This document shows positions 47,482-58,103 of a stretch of DNA of 64,000 bases, one piece after another. Below the pieces are notes generated by a model, which did no database searches, had not been told where the DNA came from, and saw only the letters and a program-made list of their open reading frames with translations. A program made the translations under genes and the position numbers. How positions within the stretch are numbered: position 1 is the stretch's first letter; the number at the start of each line of letters is the position of its first letter. Origin of the DNA: Paraphysomonas bandaiensis (taxonomy: Eukaryota > Chrysophyceae); assembly GCA_965644295.1 (NCBI GenBank), contig CBFFRP010000071.1, positions 1-64,000 on the forward strand, written 5' to 3'.

Positions 47482-48203
47482 TGATATGAATCGGTAAACT
47501 AAGTAGACATTTCCATAGGTTGCCACCAATTTTAGTTGGTTGTTGGGTTTGTTTGATAGAAACAAATCTGTTATTTTCTAGTATGCAACCCACTTGATAT
47601 GCGCACACATGTTATGTATAAGGAGTCTGGTAATATTTTACTCGATTATACAGTTTTCGACACATGAAAATGTCATTGTAGAATATAGCCAGAAATATTT
47701 AATATTAATCCTGCACACTTCTATTTACTTTTCAGTCTGATGACTAAACTTACCGCTTATCATGTGTAGATCTCAAGGCTTACCAAAAAAGTACAGCGGC
47801 AATGCCATTATAATTGCAGGGAACCGGGCGCCTATTAAGGGTACATTTACGGTTACCAGTTATCAGGCCCTGACGTTTATTATAAGCAAATATATAATCG
47901 AACGACCTCATTCTTGAACTCAAATTCATGATTATTTGATGTTGAGGTTTCTTATCTACTTGACGAGGTAGATACACCATAATAGGCGTGCCAAAACTTT
48001 TCAACCAGTTTGACTAGGTTAAATAATACATCTTGTCAAATCAACACCCACTATGATGGCTTTAATTCTATAAATGGCTTATATTAACAGTTAATCGTAT
48101 TCAGCAAGACTACTACACACTTCATGTCTAATTATACATCACTTAGAGTGACATGAAGTTTGTACAAATTTCCTGTCATTCTGTTATTCTAAATCTAAAG
48201 CAA
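47482..48203. other. intergenic stretch between convergent genes
   Basis: Holds the 3' flanks of the SET gene and the minus-strand membrane-protein gene. No further gene is supported. Confidence 0.55.
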
Positions 48204-49157
48204 TCAAATAGAATTTGTTGTCGACGTGTTGCCACGATCGCTCCCGGAATCATCACTTCCTTGTGTGTCATTGAAGCACGACGAAGTTCCCAGACACGCT
48301 GTCGTATCTCTCCATGACTCATCACCTAAACAAGCACCGATTGGAGATTCGTAGTATCCTATGGAGTGAAGGAAGAGACTGCGGTTCTTAACCAGGAGCA
48401 TTGTTACCCCAGCTAGGACTACTCCGCCCATTATCATTCCGATAAACACTCCACTGAACATAACCACTGCATGTGTACCAGATGACCCTAGGCCAAGTGA
48501 CTCACTCAAGAGACCATCGTAATGTCCTCCACCATGAGGATGTGCGTACTGGAGAAACCCAGCAACTGTGCAATCTGATTCAGGCATAGCATCGTCAGTA
48601 TCATCATTGCTAACGGACAGCAAAAAGCTATCGCTATTAGCTAAGCCAAGGTAGTAACCATTAGAGGTGAGGATTGCACCAGTACCATCCGTCCCCACGT
48701 CATTACCCGTACCAGCACCTGCAGTCCACTCAGCAAAAAGCAAATTCACCGAGCTTCCTGCAGGTAATATATGTGCAGAGGCTTGATCAACAGCACCTTT
48801 AGCAAATGTACCATGATATGATATGGGAAATGAATTGGAGTTCGAGACAGTGACGTTGAATGAGACAGACGCATCAGTGCATGAGAAGACAACTTGAAAC
48901 GGTCCAAGATCACTTATAGTAATCGACTGACCATAACTGAGAGTCTTTGCGTAGAATCGATTGTGTTCATGAAACTTTAAGTCATTAAAGTTAGCCAGTT
49001 GTCTGATAATAGGGGCGGGTTTAGCCTTCACCAGACTGCTGTCTAACTGACGGCCAGAGCTCTCATCTTTACGAGCTGATGAAGGAGCGGGGAATACCTT
49101 TGCGCATTCTGATAGTGGAAGAGTTAGAAGCAAACTATAGAAGAGAATATACAGCAT
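48204..49157 (-). CDS. predicted type I membrane protein, 317 aa, family unknown
   Basis: A single frame from ATG 49157. Residues 1-19 (MLYILFYSLLLTLPLSECA) form a signal peptide. An ectodomain of about 210 residues is rich in beta-type sequence: QSITISDLGPFQVVFSCTD, then NVTVSNSNSF, with an N-glycosylation motif and few Cys. A His-Gly-rich stretch (AHPHGGGHYDG) precedes one membrane span (about 230-256, containing GVFIGMIMGGVVLAGVTMLL with several small-xxx-small motifs). The ~60-residue cytoplasmic tail is Ser/Asp/Thr-rich. It looks like a cell-surface adhesin or receptor, but I recognise no family. Its start lies 490 bp from that of the divergent kinase gene. Confidence 0.72.
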   Translation of the reverse strand: MLYILFYSLLLTLPLSECAKVFPAPSSARKDESSGRQLDSSLVKAKPAPIIRQLANFNDLKFHEHNRFYAKTLSYGQSITISDLGPFQVVFSCTDASVSFNVTVSNSNSFPISYHGTFAKGAVDQASAHILPAGSSVNLLFAEWTAGAGTGNDVGTDGTGAILTSNGYYLGLANSDSFLLSVSNDDTDDAMPESDCTVAGFLQYAHPHGGGHYDGLLSESLGLGSSGTHAVVMFSGVFIGMIMGGVVLAGVTMLLVKNRSLFLHSIGYYESPIGACLGDESWRDTTACLGTSSCFNDTQGSDDSGSDRGNTSTTNSI

Positions 49158-49646
49158 GTTAGTATATGTATGTATATGTAACCCTCAGCTGTGTGATTAA
49201 TAGCTGAGTATATATACATAAGAGAACGACTCTCCTGTACATACATACATACTGCTACATACACACTGTACATACTGCTGCTACTGCTGTGCACTCTGGT
49301 ACTCCAGCAGTATGATGTAGACTGCGGTAGGCCTGTAGGGATGGGTAGGGATGGGGGTAGAAATTTTCAACATATATCCCATATATGGGATGAATATACA
49401 GATATATTTATTTTCAGTTTTTCGAAATTTCAAATACTGAAAAGTGTTCCAATTAATCCCTTGATCCCTCCACTGTAGTCTACTGTATACTCCATATGGG
49501 TGGTAGATAAGATCCACACATACATACAAGTGCAGAGGAGGCACGTATGTGTATATAACATCAGCTCAGATTAAGATTCACAGTATAGAAAATGCAAATC
49601 CTGCCTAATCTTATTAATGAAACGTAGCTGTTGATCATCATCAGCT
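49158..49646. promoter_or_regulatory. putative bidirectional promoter with TATG/CATA tracts
   Basis: Separates the divergent membrane-protein and kinase genes. It holds TATGTATGTATATG right next to the minus-strand start and CATACATACATAC near 49237-49250. An imperfect inverted repeat, CATATATCCCATATATGGGATG (by position 49370-49391), is also present. No core promoter element can be assigned. Confidence 0.4.
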
Positions 49647-50988
49647 ATGGGAGGGATTGTATCAGCGTCTGTGTCTTCAGCAAGCGTCTCGTCTATTAAT
49701 AAGAGCTTCCTGCATGGTCCCACTATAGGCGAGGGCTCATACAGCATTATAAGACGCACAACACATATTCCAACTAAATCACAATTTGCAATGAAGTGCA
49801 TTGATATTGAACAGTGTGTATCGAGTGACACACACAGTGCAGTTCATGCGTTCAATGAACTCACAGCACTGAAGAGATTGACACACAGTCAGTTTATATG
49901 TAACTTATACTACGCTCATCACGACTATAGAGATTTCACTTTAATACTGGACCTACTAGAAGGAGGAGATCTAAGATACCACCTCAATGATAACGTTCAT
50001 TTCACGGAGTATGATGTGGGATTCATAGGGGCATGCATAGCATCCGCGTTAAACCATATGCACAATTTAGGAGTAATTCATAGAGGTAACATTTGTGCTT
50101 TTGATTATGAATCTCAAAATTAAAGACGTTATGGTAGATGTCAAACCGGAAAATATTGTACTGGACGGTCAAGGATATCCGAGACTTACGGATTTTGGGA
50201 TATCCCATACCTCAGCCTCATCTTTGGTATGCACTTCTTACAGTGGAACTGTCGGATACATGGCCCCTGAAATATTGACCACAGTCCATGCGCATAGCAT
50301 TGAATGCGATTTTTGGAGTTTAGGGGTGGTTATGTTTGAACTGCTGTTTTCGGAAAGGCCGTTTCATGGAAATTGTCCTGGGTCTTTTGTTAGTTTCGTC
50401 GAAAACACATATAGTGGCTTGTGGAATATGGATAGATACATCCATATTGTTTGTGATACTGACACGACCCAGGCATCAATACGTACAAATATTGATGATA
50501 TTTCCTTTAAATCGAAAGAAGGAAGTCTATTGGATTGTGGGGACGATGCTCGGTGTAACAGAAATATCAACACTATAAACCTTTCGAAGTCAATGATGCT
50601 AAGAGTTCCCACAATGACCCACCGCGGCAATCGTGTATCTGCGGCTTTTGTGTCCGTTATTCGCGGTCTGATGGATGTAAGAGTTCCTCAGAGACTAGGA
50701 GCTGGGAGTAATTACACCAATCTCCAGCACCATTCCTTTTTTCGTTTGATTAAATGGAATGACTTATATGGGAAAAAGGTCATCTCACCGTTGCATATTG
50801 ACGTCAACATCACCCGACTTAGTCTTGAAAACAAATACACTGAAAAGAGTTTGAAGAGTGTAGTGAAATCACCAGTAAATACTACGAAGCTACCACGACA
50901 CGTGCAAGAGATTTTACAAGATTATTCGCATGACACTTTTGGGACTAGTTCTCGAAGCCTGAAAAAAATGGCCAGCTTCAATGTTTAA
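49647..50988 (+). CDS. AGC-type Ser/Thr kinase, YANK/STK32-like, myristoylation signal
   Basis: The two exons are 49647-50085 and 50138-50988. The 52-nt intron (CATAGAG/GTAACA ... ATGGTAG/ATGTC) splits the catalytic loop codon exactly, giving 429 aa. Kinase motifs: GEGSYSIIRR (28-37), FAMK (Lys50), HRDVKPEN (145-152), DFG (164-166), GYMAPE and DFWSLGVVMFELL. The block LEGGDLRYHLNDNVHFTE matches the YANK/STK32 family closely. MGGIVS is a myristoylation consensus, also seen in STK32 proteins, so membrane attachment is likely. An insertion of roughly 90 residues sits in the C-lobe after ERPFHG, rich in Asp, Asn and Thr. All catalytic residues are present, so it should be active. The substrate is unknown. 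Confidence 0.88.
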
Positions 50989-51429
50989 GCTACCATTCTT
51001 TGGGTTATAAGGCCAACCAAACTTTGTTTATTATTATTATCTTCTCCTTGTTTTTTGCTTTATCTTGGTCACTGCGGTGGCTTTTCATGTTTTTTGATAT
51101 TTTGTTGCCCCCTTGTACGATAAGTGGATTATATACATTGTTTTTGGCGTCAGCTCTCAGTTCTGTACGAGCTGCTTTGGCCTTGTTTTAGTCACATTCA
51201 GGTATTCTCGTTATTATCTGAAGTGACTGAGACTTTACTAATATTCTGGAAGAATATTAGCGAGATGAAATGTTGGTTACTGATAATAAGTTATCTAATA
51301 AGTTATTTAATAAGTTATTTAATACTGATACTTTTGTTTTCTTCCATTGTGTATATAATTTTAATGCGTTTCATTTAGATGCCTACAATACGCGTGGTTT
51401 AAGGTGATATCTGTGTTTGTACTGTCATG

Positions 51430-51760
51430 TTTGGATGGTGAAATAACTTAAAGAACTGAACTTGATATTCACTCAATGTTCGAATTTTAAATTATGATCA
51501 ATATCACTATCATTCATTGTTATTCTCTAAACTCATGTTATCATATTTCATATAGTCTTAGATAGTCGCGATCTTATGCGGTCAATATGTTATATATTTC
51601 AATTTCACTGCTGTAATCACTATATTTAGTTCTCACAATATATAGTTAACCACTATTGTATTTTTCATTCTTCGACTAACACGGCAATAATTCATATACG
51701 TTAGAACGTAGAACTACAGCTTTCTATTGCTTACAAACAGCAAATATCAACAGAGCCGAG
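51430..51760. repeat. dispersed repeat family B, copy 1
   Basis: Aligns by eye with 59612-59935. Shared blocks are TTTGGATGGTGAAATA, GATCTTATxCxGTCAA, TTTCAxxTTCACTGCT and GCTTACxAACAGCAAA. Strongly diverged and non-coding. It could be an LTR or MITE remnant. Confidence 0.6.
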
Positions 51761-51894
51761 ACAGCACTTTTACAGTCTGCGACACAAAATTACAGATCTT
51801 GTTAAGGGTTAATAAGAAATGGGACATGGTATGAAACAGGTCACACTACATATATACTAAACAGCCGCCTTATTTTCGTCGCGATACAATCTAG

Positions 51895-52165
51895 TCTACA
51901 CATGGTGCCGACCGCAGAGAACCTCCGTTTCACCGTTACCTCCGTCCACTCTATTCCACTCAACACACACACCGTCCTATTTCGAAGCCGCTGTTGTGTT
52001 CCATGCTACCTGAGCCATAATAAAACCTTGTCTACTGTCTACACCTGGTGCTCAACGCAGAGAGCCTACGCGCCATTGTTACCCTCGTCCAATACATTCT
52101 ATCCACGACATCCTCATTGTCCAACCTCGGAACCGCTGTGTTCCATACATGTCCCCCAGAACACC
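51895..52165. repeat. imperfect tandem duplication, unit about 135-145 bp
   Basis: 51895-52010 and 52040-52155 share blocks: TCTACACxTGGTG, CGCAGAGA and GAACCGCTGTGTTCCATxC-like ends. The first copy is preceded by a stretch ending TCTACA and followed by TGGTGCCGACC. That is faintly like an LTR end followed by a primer-binding site, but no second LTR was found. Confidence 0.55.
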
Positions 52166-52284
52166 ATATATTGAAAGTCTTATTATTAGCAATAGGCGTT
52201 AAAAACCTGCACCAACTTCGTAGCTAGATGAATGCTAGACAAACTAGTTAGACCTCTACCTGAAACTAATCAGTACACACTTTT

Positions 52285-52530
52285 TTTATCCTACTATTTA
52301 ACGCTACGGAAGCTGCTTGTGCGTCGCCGCAAGCACCAAGGTGCGACCACTTCCGCTCTGAGATCTTAAGATGAACACCCGGATGCTTGACTTCTGACTT
52401 CAGCAGGCAGCCCAATACCCCGGTTACCCTTCATGTGGGCCCTGTCACGGATGCCCTTGAGGTGGGCCCATTCCCGGATGTCTGCTTATTCGTCAACTCG
52501 AAATCAATATTATCTGGCGTTAGATTGTCA
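52285..52530 (+). repeat. dispersed repeat family A, copy 2
   Basis: Direct-strand counterpart of 20510-20775. It includes GAAGCTGCTTGTGCGTC, CTTAAGATGAAC and GATGCCCTTGAGGTGGGC. It is followed at once by a family B fragment, suggesting the two may be parts of one larger element. Confidence 0.7.
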
Positions 52531-52670
52531 CGATCTTATACAACCAATATATTTCAGTTTATCTAAAGTATATCATTGCCAATCATTAGTTTTTATATAT
52601 TGCGGCTGCAGTATTCAGAAACCTTAAAATACGGTTTTCTATGCTTAAAACACGGTTGAGCTCTCTTTTC
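52530..52670. repeat. dispersed repeat family B, partial copy 2
   Basis: Shares CACGATCTTATAC, TTTCAGTTT and a pattern like ATTCAGAxACCTT ... AATACxGGTT ... ATGCTTA with copies at 51430 and 59612. It is weaker than the other two. Confidence 0.45.
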
Positions 52671-52869
52671 AACCTCTTGCTGGTAGTTACTCCGTGCTTC
52701 ATGTTTTATTTTCATAAATGGCCTCATCGAATTCCTCAACCACATAGCTTCTCTTCGCTTAATACAGACGTAATTCGTTCAGGTTCGGTACGGGCGTATA
52801 TAATTACTTCAAGATTATATATACGTCCTTCGATATTCCAAAGACGAAAATATATTCTACCAATAATAA

Positions 52870-55809
52870 CTAAAGACTACCACTAGGTGATGAATTTCCT
52901 AAACACATCGCGTATGATTCTATGATATCACGAGAGCATATAACTATCAACTCGTCATCAGAATTATAGTCCTTTCGAATTAACAATTCAAGGCGAAATT
53001 CTTCGTTTATGACTACCGACTGATTCTTGCTTTCATATTGAATATCCCCAGTGTCCCCAAGCCTTTCCGCTTTCTGATTAAGTTTTCGGTTGTTTAGCTT
53101 TTTTCGTTCAGCTTTCGACAAACGACGCTTTCTTGTCGGCTCATCTGTGGAACTCATAGGGAATGATGTACAGCTTTTGCTACCTAATGGATGATCACTT
53201 AAATCCGTAGGTAACTTCATTTTCGCTTCCAGTAAGGCATATGATAACCCAGGTATGCACTCTAGTAACTCCCTTTCCGCATTCTCATCACCTACCACGT
53301 CTATAACAGGTAACGCAATTTCGCACATCTCCTCCGGCTCTGACAGCTCCTCTTTAAATTTCATTAGCGTGTGAATGATTCGACTCATAACAATAGACGA
53401 AATTTGAACAACCCTTTTAATAAAGCAATATCAGATTGATCAATATTCATGTCAATTACATACCTCCCTCCAAAGTACTTTAAGATGATGCCACCGTTAA
53501 TTCCATCAAGACGAAAGTTTTCGTTCGCAGACCGCCGTTGCCTTTCGTCCATTTTCACTCGCGACGATACCACCACTCCAGCCTGTAAAGCAACAATATA
53601 ATATACATATCTGACAAAGAGTTGCTAAAATATACCTGAACAAGGATATCGCCCCCACTACCCCAATTCTGTACTGCCGCAGCCACACTGTTGTCACAAG
53701 TTTTAACGAAGTAAGATTTGACAAACGCACGCATACTTTGCTGACATGACCACTACATCTTCAAATTTTGGCTCGGATACATCACGACGAGAACGCTTCT
53801 TCTCTTTTAGCGACTCCGTTTCAAATGGTGTGGCTAACATCTGCATATATGTCAAAGTCAACACGATGAAAGGCCACACTACTTACAACACGGTACTGAG
53901 ACTGCTGCGACAGACAAATGCCACATATGTTTTCGATATCCGCACACACATCAGAACCTTCTGCTGTGTTGAGTACATCCCGATAGTCAGCAGCACCACT
54001 ATCAATTCGCCATCTACTCATGTAGGCATAAGTTACAAGTACATAGATGGTCAGTCACGGATACACCTTTGCAGCTTTTTAAGGTCAGTCTTTCTCTTGG
54101 AGTCCGTACTGCAGGTGCTATCTTGGTGGGGATTATACCCTAGTTCACGGAAAGCCTGCATTGACCGTTTATTACGAGTAACGTCAACTTCCTTCTCTGC
54201 TTCGCACAATATCTTGCGTTTTCTGGAAGAACACTTGTCACTTTCGACAGTACGCGACATTGTATCTGGCTTCCGTAACTCCAGAACCGCTACAAAGAAA
54301 CCTCCTGTATTCATGTCTTGTGGCACAAAGCGCATGCATCTCTCAAGACCGAGAAGAGAAGGATCACTAGGGGGATACATAGAGGCAGTCACAGGAGGGA
54401 GCCGCTGCCTACTCTCCTCAAGCTCAGCGGGGTCGGTTTCACCAGCCAAAAGTGTCTCTTCATCACAACGCCAGAATGATACCCCAGGACGGTATCGCAT
54501 ACCAGGTAGTCTACTATCCAAAAGTGGAACGGCTCCTGACTCGCCTGTCATCAAATCCTCTGGAGCAACTAGTTGCAGGTTGAGACCCTCTCGCCATGCT
54601 CCAGTGAGCAAAGCCGCGACCACAGCTTCATCTTCTATGGGATTTAATGAGCAAGTCGAATATACCAGACGCCCACCGACATGTAGAAGACGCAACCCAG
54701 AGCGAGCTATCTCCAACTGCAGTGGGTGAAGCTCAACAGCAAATCGAGGACGAAATAGCCGCCATAAATGTGGTGACTTCCTGATGTAATACATACCAGT
54801 AATCAAATTGGGATTTCGGGGCAGTCACGAAAAAACACATAGTGTGACATGAGTAGGCAATATACCTGAACGTCCCATCTCCAGTACACGGCACATCACA
54901 TATAATCCTATCAAAACTAAAACGTCCGTGTAAATGAGATTCCAGATTAGCCGCAGTTGCGCAGGTGAACATAAGGTTAGGGGCAGTACAATTTCTGTAT
55001 CGCTTGCGGAGTGTTGCAAGCCTCTTCGGATCGGCATCGTTTGCTACAACTAGGCCTATAATTACAAGAGTCAAGTAAGAGTAACAAAACTACTTCTATA
55101 AGTATGAGATTACCACCTGAATATGAATCAGTCAAGTTTGTGGGGTAAAGGGCTGAGATGAGTTGTTCTGTTTTGCTGCCAGGAGCGGCGCACATATCTA
55201 GCACGTAGTGGTGTGGCTGTGGATCCAACAGTATAGCTGGAATCATAGACACAAGCTCCTGTCGCACTACATGACAGAGGCGGACTTCTCGACACAAAAA
55301 ATAATACAGTGATGAAAAGCCGGGATCTTTTGCAAGAGTAGAAGAATCGGCATTCACTTGCCAGGCATTCACACACCACTCCACTGGCACTACAACCTCA
55401 TCAATCACTTGTCCCTTGACACTCGTAAAGCGTCCTCTCATACGTCTAAACTATAAATATAATATAACATACTTACATATAAACATATACAGAGTTGACA
55501 TACTTCTTTGTTGAGCTTGTGAGTTATACAGAGAGCAGCGAGAGGGCTCCTCGTAACACACAATCTAAAGGTCACTGGAAGATCTCGAGACATGAACTCT
55601 TTCAATTGAATCCATTCAGAGGATATATCAGGAAGCTGTATGGCATAATAAGCTGTATGTCTCTTATTAGGATCGAATGTATGTGTGTCTGTGTATGTCC
55701 GTATCTTCCAGACAGTGTTATGAAGCTTCCTGTCCTCTAATCTCTCTGCTTTACTCTTATGAGTAGTGGGGGAGGTGGTGGTATTGAAGTCAATGATAGA
55801 TTCTTCCAT
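52870..55809 (-). CDS. NSUN2/Trm4-like RNA cytosine-5 methyltransferase, 823 aa
   Basis: Methylates cytosines in tRNA using SAM. My exons, in transcript order, are 55809-55504, 55450-55117, 55055-54866, 54780-54067, 54016-53887, 53840-53781, 53740-53636, 53582-53464 and 53383-52870. All are in phase with GT-AG ends. Visible: DLPVTFRLC near the N-terminus, VLDMCAAPGSKTEQL (SAM motif I), LVVANDADPKRL, DVPCTGDGTF (motif IV Cys) and GGRLVYSTCSLNPIEDEAVV (catalytic Cys), then NTGGFFVAVLE. The last exons encode AGVVVSSR ... NFRLDGINGGIILKYFGGSRIIHTLM, which matches the NSUN2 C-terminal domain. The first four exons are secure. Exons 5-7 are short and the intron at 53780-53741 is only 40 nt. If those joins are wrong, the catalytic protein could stop at 54051 (519 aa) with a separate small gene at 52870-53734. 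Confidence 0.82.
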
Positions 55810-56905
55810 GTGGGTATGGAGAGAGAGGCGGGGTGGGTATATAGTCTGGTAGAGTTATAGATGGATGTCAGTGAGGTAGGAATGAATGTGTATGTATGTA
55901 TGTGTGTAGAGGGATGGCTGTACTGCACTATACATCTGTACGTATGTACATATATGTTGCTGCAATACATACATATATACATACATATACATGCTTACAC
56001 AGTATGCTGTACTGTACGACATGTGACTGTGTACGGCTGTACGGCTATACGGTGTATGACTGGTATACAATGAATCTCTTTATGTATGAACAAGACGTAT
56101 ACAATACTCCTATACAATACTCTCAACCAATCAGATTGCTCCATCTATGGATCTGCACAGCCAAGTATGGATTCCTGCATTCCTGCATAGATATTCCTCT
56201 ACAAGGGATGGATCATTGCATTGGGCACCAGTAGAAGAGATGGGTAAGTGAAGCACCGATATTTGAGTCTTTTAGGTTTTGATTCAAGAGAAGTCATGTC
56301 AATGCCGTGTTAGTAGAGTCCATACAGCTCTAGCTAGGGGCAAGGCAAGAGAAACTCTGCATACCCTCCATAGCATTGATACGATATGACTTCTATTTAG
56401 TAAATTATTGGGTCTGATGTGTAGCTACAACTTCGCTCATGCACGATACGAGGAATTCAGTAGCACATACGGCTAGGAAGCAAAACACCATTAATTTATA
56501 TACGGTTAACCTTGATATTGATAGGACATGAATTTTAAGGAACTCACAATGTTGAAATACTACTGAGATAGCACAAGCTTGAACTTATATACTGCATACT
56601 GACCAGCTAACGTACAGTGTACAGTGTGAGAACCTTCCTTGTCTTCTTCGGTGCTGCATAGATACAAATCAAGTGTTTTAAAACCTGATAAAAGTAATGG
56701 AAACGATAAAAGTGCAGAATTTTATTATGTTGCTATAATAAATAAGAAGTATATCAAGCACTACGGATTATAATTTTAACACTGGACGAGTGCTATGAGT
56801 TCAAAGATCACACCTCGAACTCTTATTAAATAGACCGGGCGGCTATGAGTAACGAAGAAAAGGCGGCTTAGTATAGTTACTACAAACATGTTTCATCACC
56901 AGTAT
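55810..56905. other. intergenic stretch with TATG-type tracts near the NSUN2 start
   Basis: Microsatellite sequence fills about 55880-56000 (TATGTATGTATG, ACATACATATATACATACATATACATG) within 200 bp of the NSUN2 ATG. The rest is AT-rich without supported genes. A short stretch near 56840-56890 (minus) faintly resembles 51850-51880. Confidence 0.5.
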
Positions 56906-57847
56906 TTAATCTACCCTAAACTTCTTAGCTGGTCCAGACTTTTTCTGTCCCGCATACCGTGCAAACCTAAACCAACTTTTTACAAATAATCACTCTTCAA
57001 GGAAAGGCTTACCGAATGCGCGGTACCCTGTCGTCTTCGTGCTTCAAAAACTCTTTTGCAGGCGCTGACATAGTAAACGCCTTCGTGCTATTCTTCCTCG
57101 TACTATTTAGAGTTGAGACGGTGATGTGTCCTCTGTGAATAATGCATGCATTAGTAGTGAAAATATCATGCATACCACTCCTCACATTTTCTTGACAGTA
57201 CTATTAACCGGGGCAATAGTCATCCCCATACCATCCTTCTTCCTCCGATTGTTATCTTCCTCATCAGAAGGAATATTGTCTTGTTCCAACTGTCTCTGCT
57301 TCTCATACAACTCCACCGCGTCAAGCACAGCATCATCAATATCCACAACAGCGTCCTCTGTCGATCAGAATAATTTATCGGATATTTAACAAATACGACA
57401 TAATACTTACCAGAACTAGTGGCTTCATTTCTGCGCCTCTTTCTCTTCTTTTTATTGGAGCTCTGTGACTTGTACATCTCATCATGCAGTTCTTTTAGTT
57501 TCTGCACTTCACTTTGACCTGCATGTACCACTTCTGGGGCCTCATCGTCGCTGGCATCTAAATGAAAAACTTAATCACAATAATACAAATACAAAATTTA
57601 GTAGACTACCCATAGCAGTTTCATTCGGTTGGGAATCTGTACTCAAGTTCGATCCGGCTCTAATTCTAGCGCTCCTTCTGGGTTTCTTCTCCGCTTTAAT
57701 TGGCTCCTCCTTAGCCGTGTTAACTGTAATAGGTGTTTCAGATTCATCATTTTCTTCAGAATCGTATATAATTTTCTTGCTGTTCTGAGTGTCCAGACTA
57801 ATAGAGGGAACTTTATCCTTTCGTTTCGTTGCTTTGGGTCTTCCCAT
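56906..57847 (-). CDS. UTP16/BUD21-like U3 snoRNP-associated nucleolar protein, 245 aa
   Basis: Exons are 57847-57610, 57557-57411, 57357-57186, 57132-57013 and 56966-56906, all GT-AG and in phase. The product begins MGRPKATKRKDK. It has acidic and basic low-complexity tracts (KKPRRSARIRAG, KKKRKRRRNEA) and the block DASDDEAPEVVHAGQSEVQKL, which resembles the S-D-D-E-A-P-E-x-V signature of the UTP16/BUD21 family (U3 snoRNA-associated, pre-18S processing in the nucleolus). The C-terminus, AKEFLKHEDDRVPRIRF and GPAKKFRVD, also fits the short conserved tail of that family. Without the donor at AAAAT/GTGAGG the frame would end at 57182. The continued open frame over two further exons argues for splicing. 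The family call is tentative. Confidence 0.6.
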
Positions 57848-58103
57848 GTCAATATAGTGCAAATAAAACAAACGTTTAATACAAACTGGACACTAAATGC
57901 TGCAGAATAAACAGCCAAATATATGAACTCCTTGAGCTAGTAAAAGTCACGGAATTCTATTGGGATTAGTTACAGTTCAACCCCATATATATATATATAT
58001 ATATAGCCATGTATGTCTATAGAGTCACACGTCTCTTATATAAGTCACTGGTTCTCTGTCGTGCCTCTCGTCCACTGCTACAAATACAGCTTTGTATATA
58101 TCT
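57848..58103. other. short intergenic region with (TA)n
   Basis: Upstream of the UTP16-like gene, with an uninterrupted TATATATATA tract at about 57985-58004, ending at the left arm of the large palindrome. Confidence 0.6.

Larger units (their letters stand above)
50989..52869. other. repeat-rich intergenic region
   Basis: No supported gene. It contains three ATAAGTTATYTA tandem copies (about 51283-51322), two copies of dispersed family B, an imperfect ~135-bp tandem duplication and one copy of family A, all listed separately. The mixture suggests decayed transposable elements. Confidence 0.6.

Noticed and set aside
47780-48004. A 74-codon minus-strand frame between the SET and membrane-protein genes
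   Set aside because: It has no ATG start and no recognisable motif.
51282-51322. Regularly repeated ATAAGTTATYTA units that might suggest a CRISPR array
   Set aside because: They are direct tandem copies without spacers, in a eukaryotic genome.
51000-51378. Hydrophobic frames just downstream of the kinase gene
   Set aside because: The T-rich 3' flank reads as hydrophobic residues by composition alone; no homology or splice support.
51840-51915. Possible LTR end plus primer-binding site (TCTACA then TGGTGCCGACC), with a faint match near 56840-56890 (minus)
   Set aside because: No second LTR, target duplication or coding remnant could be found; the similarity is only about 25 bases.
53746-54729. 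A 327-codon plus-strand open frame
   Set aside because: It lies antisense to the NSUN2 catalytic exons, whose motifs are unmistakable, and begins inside them.
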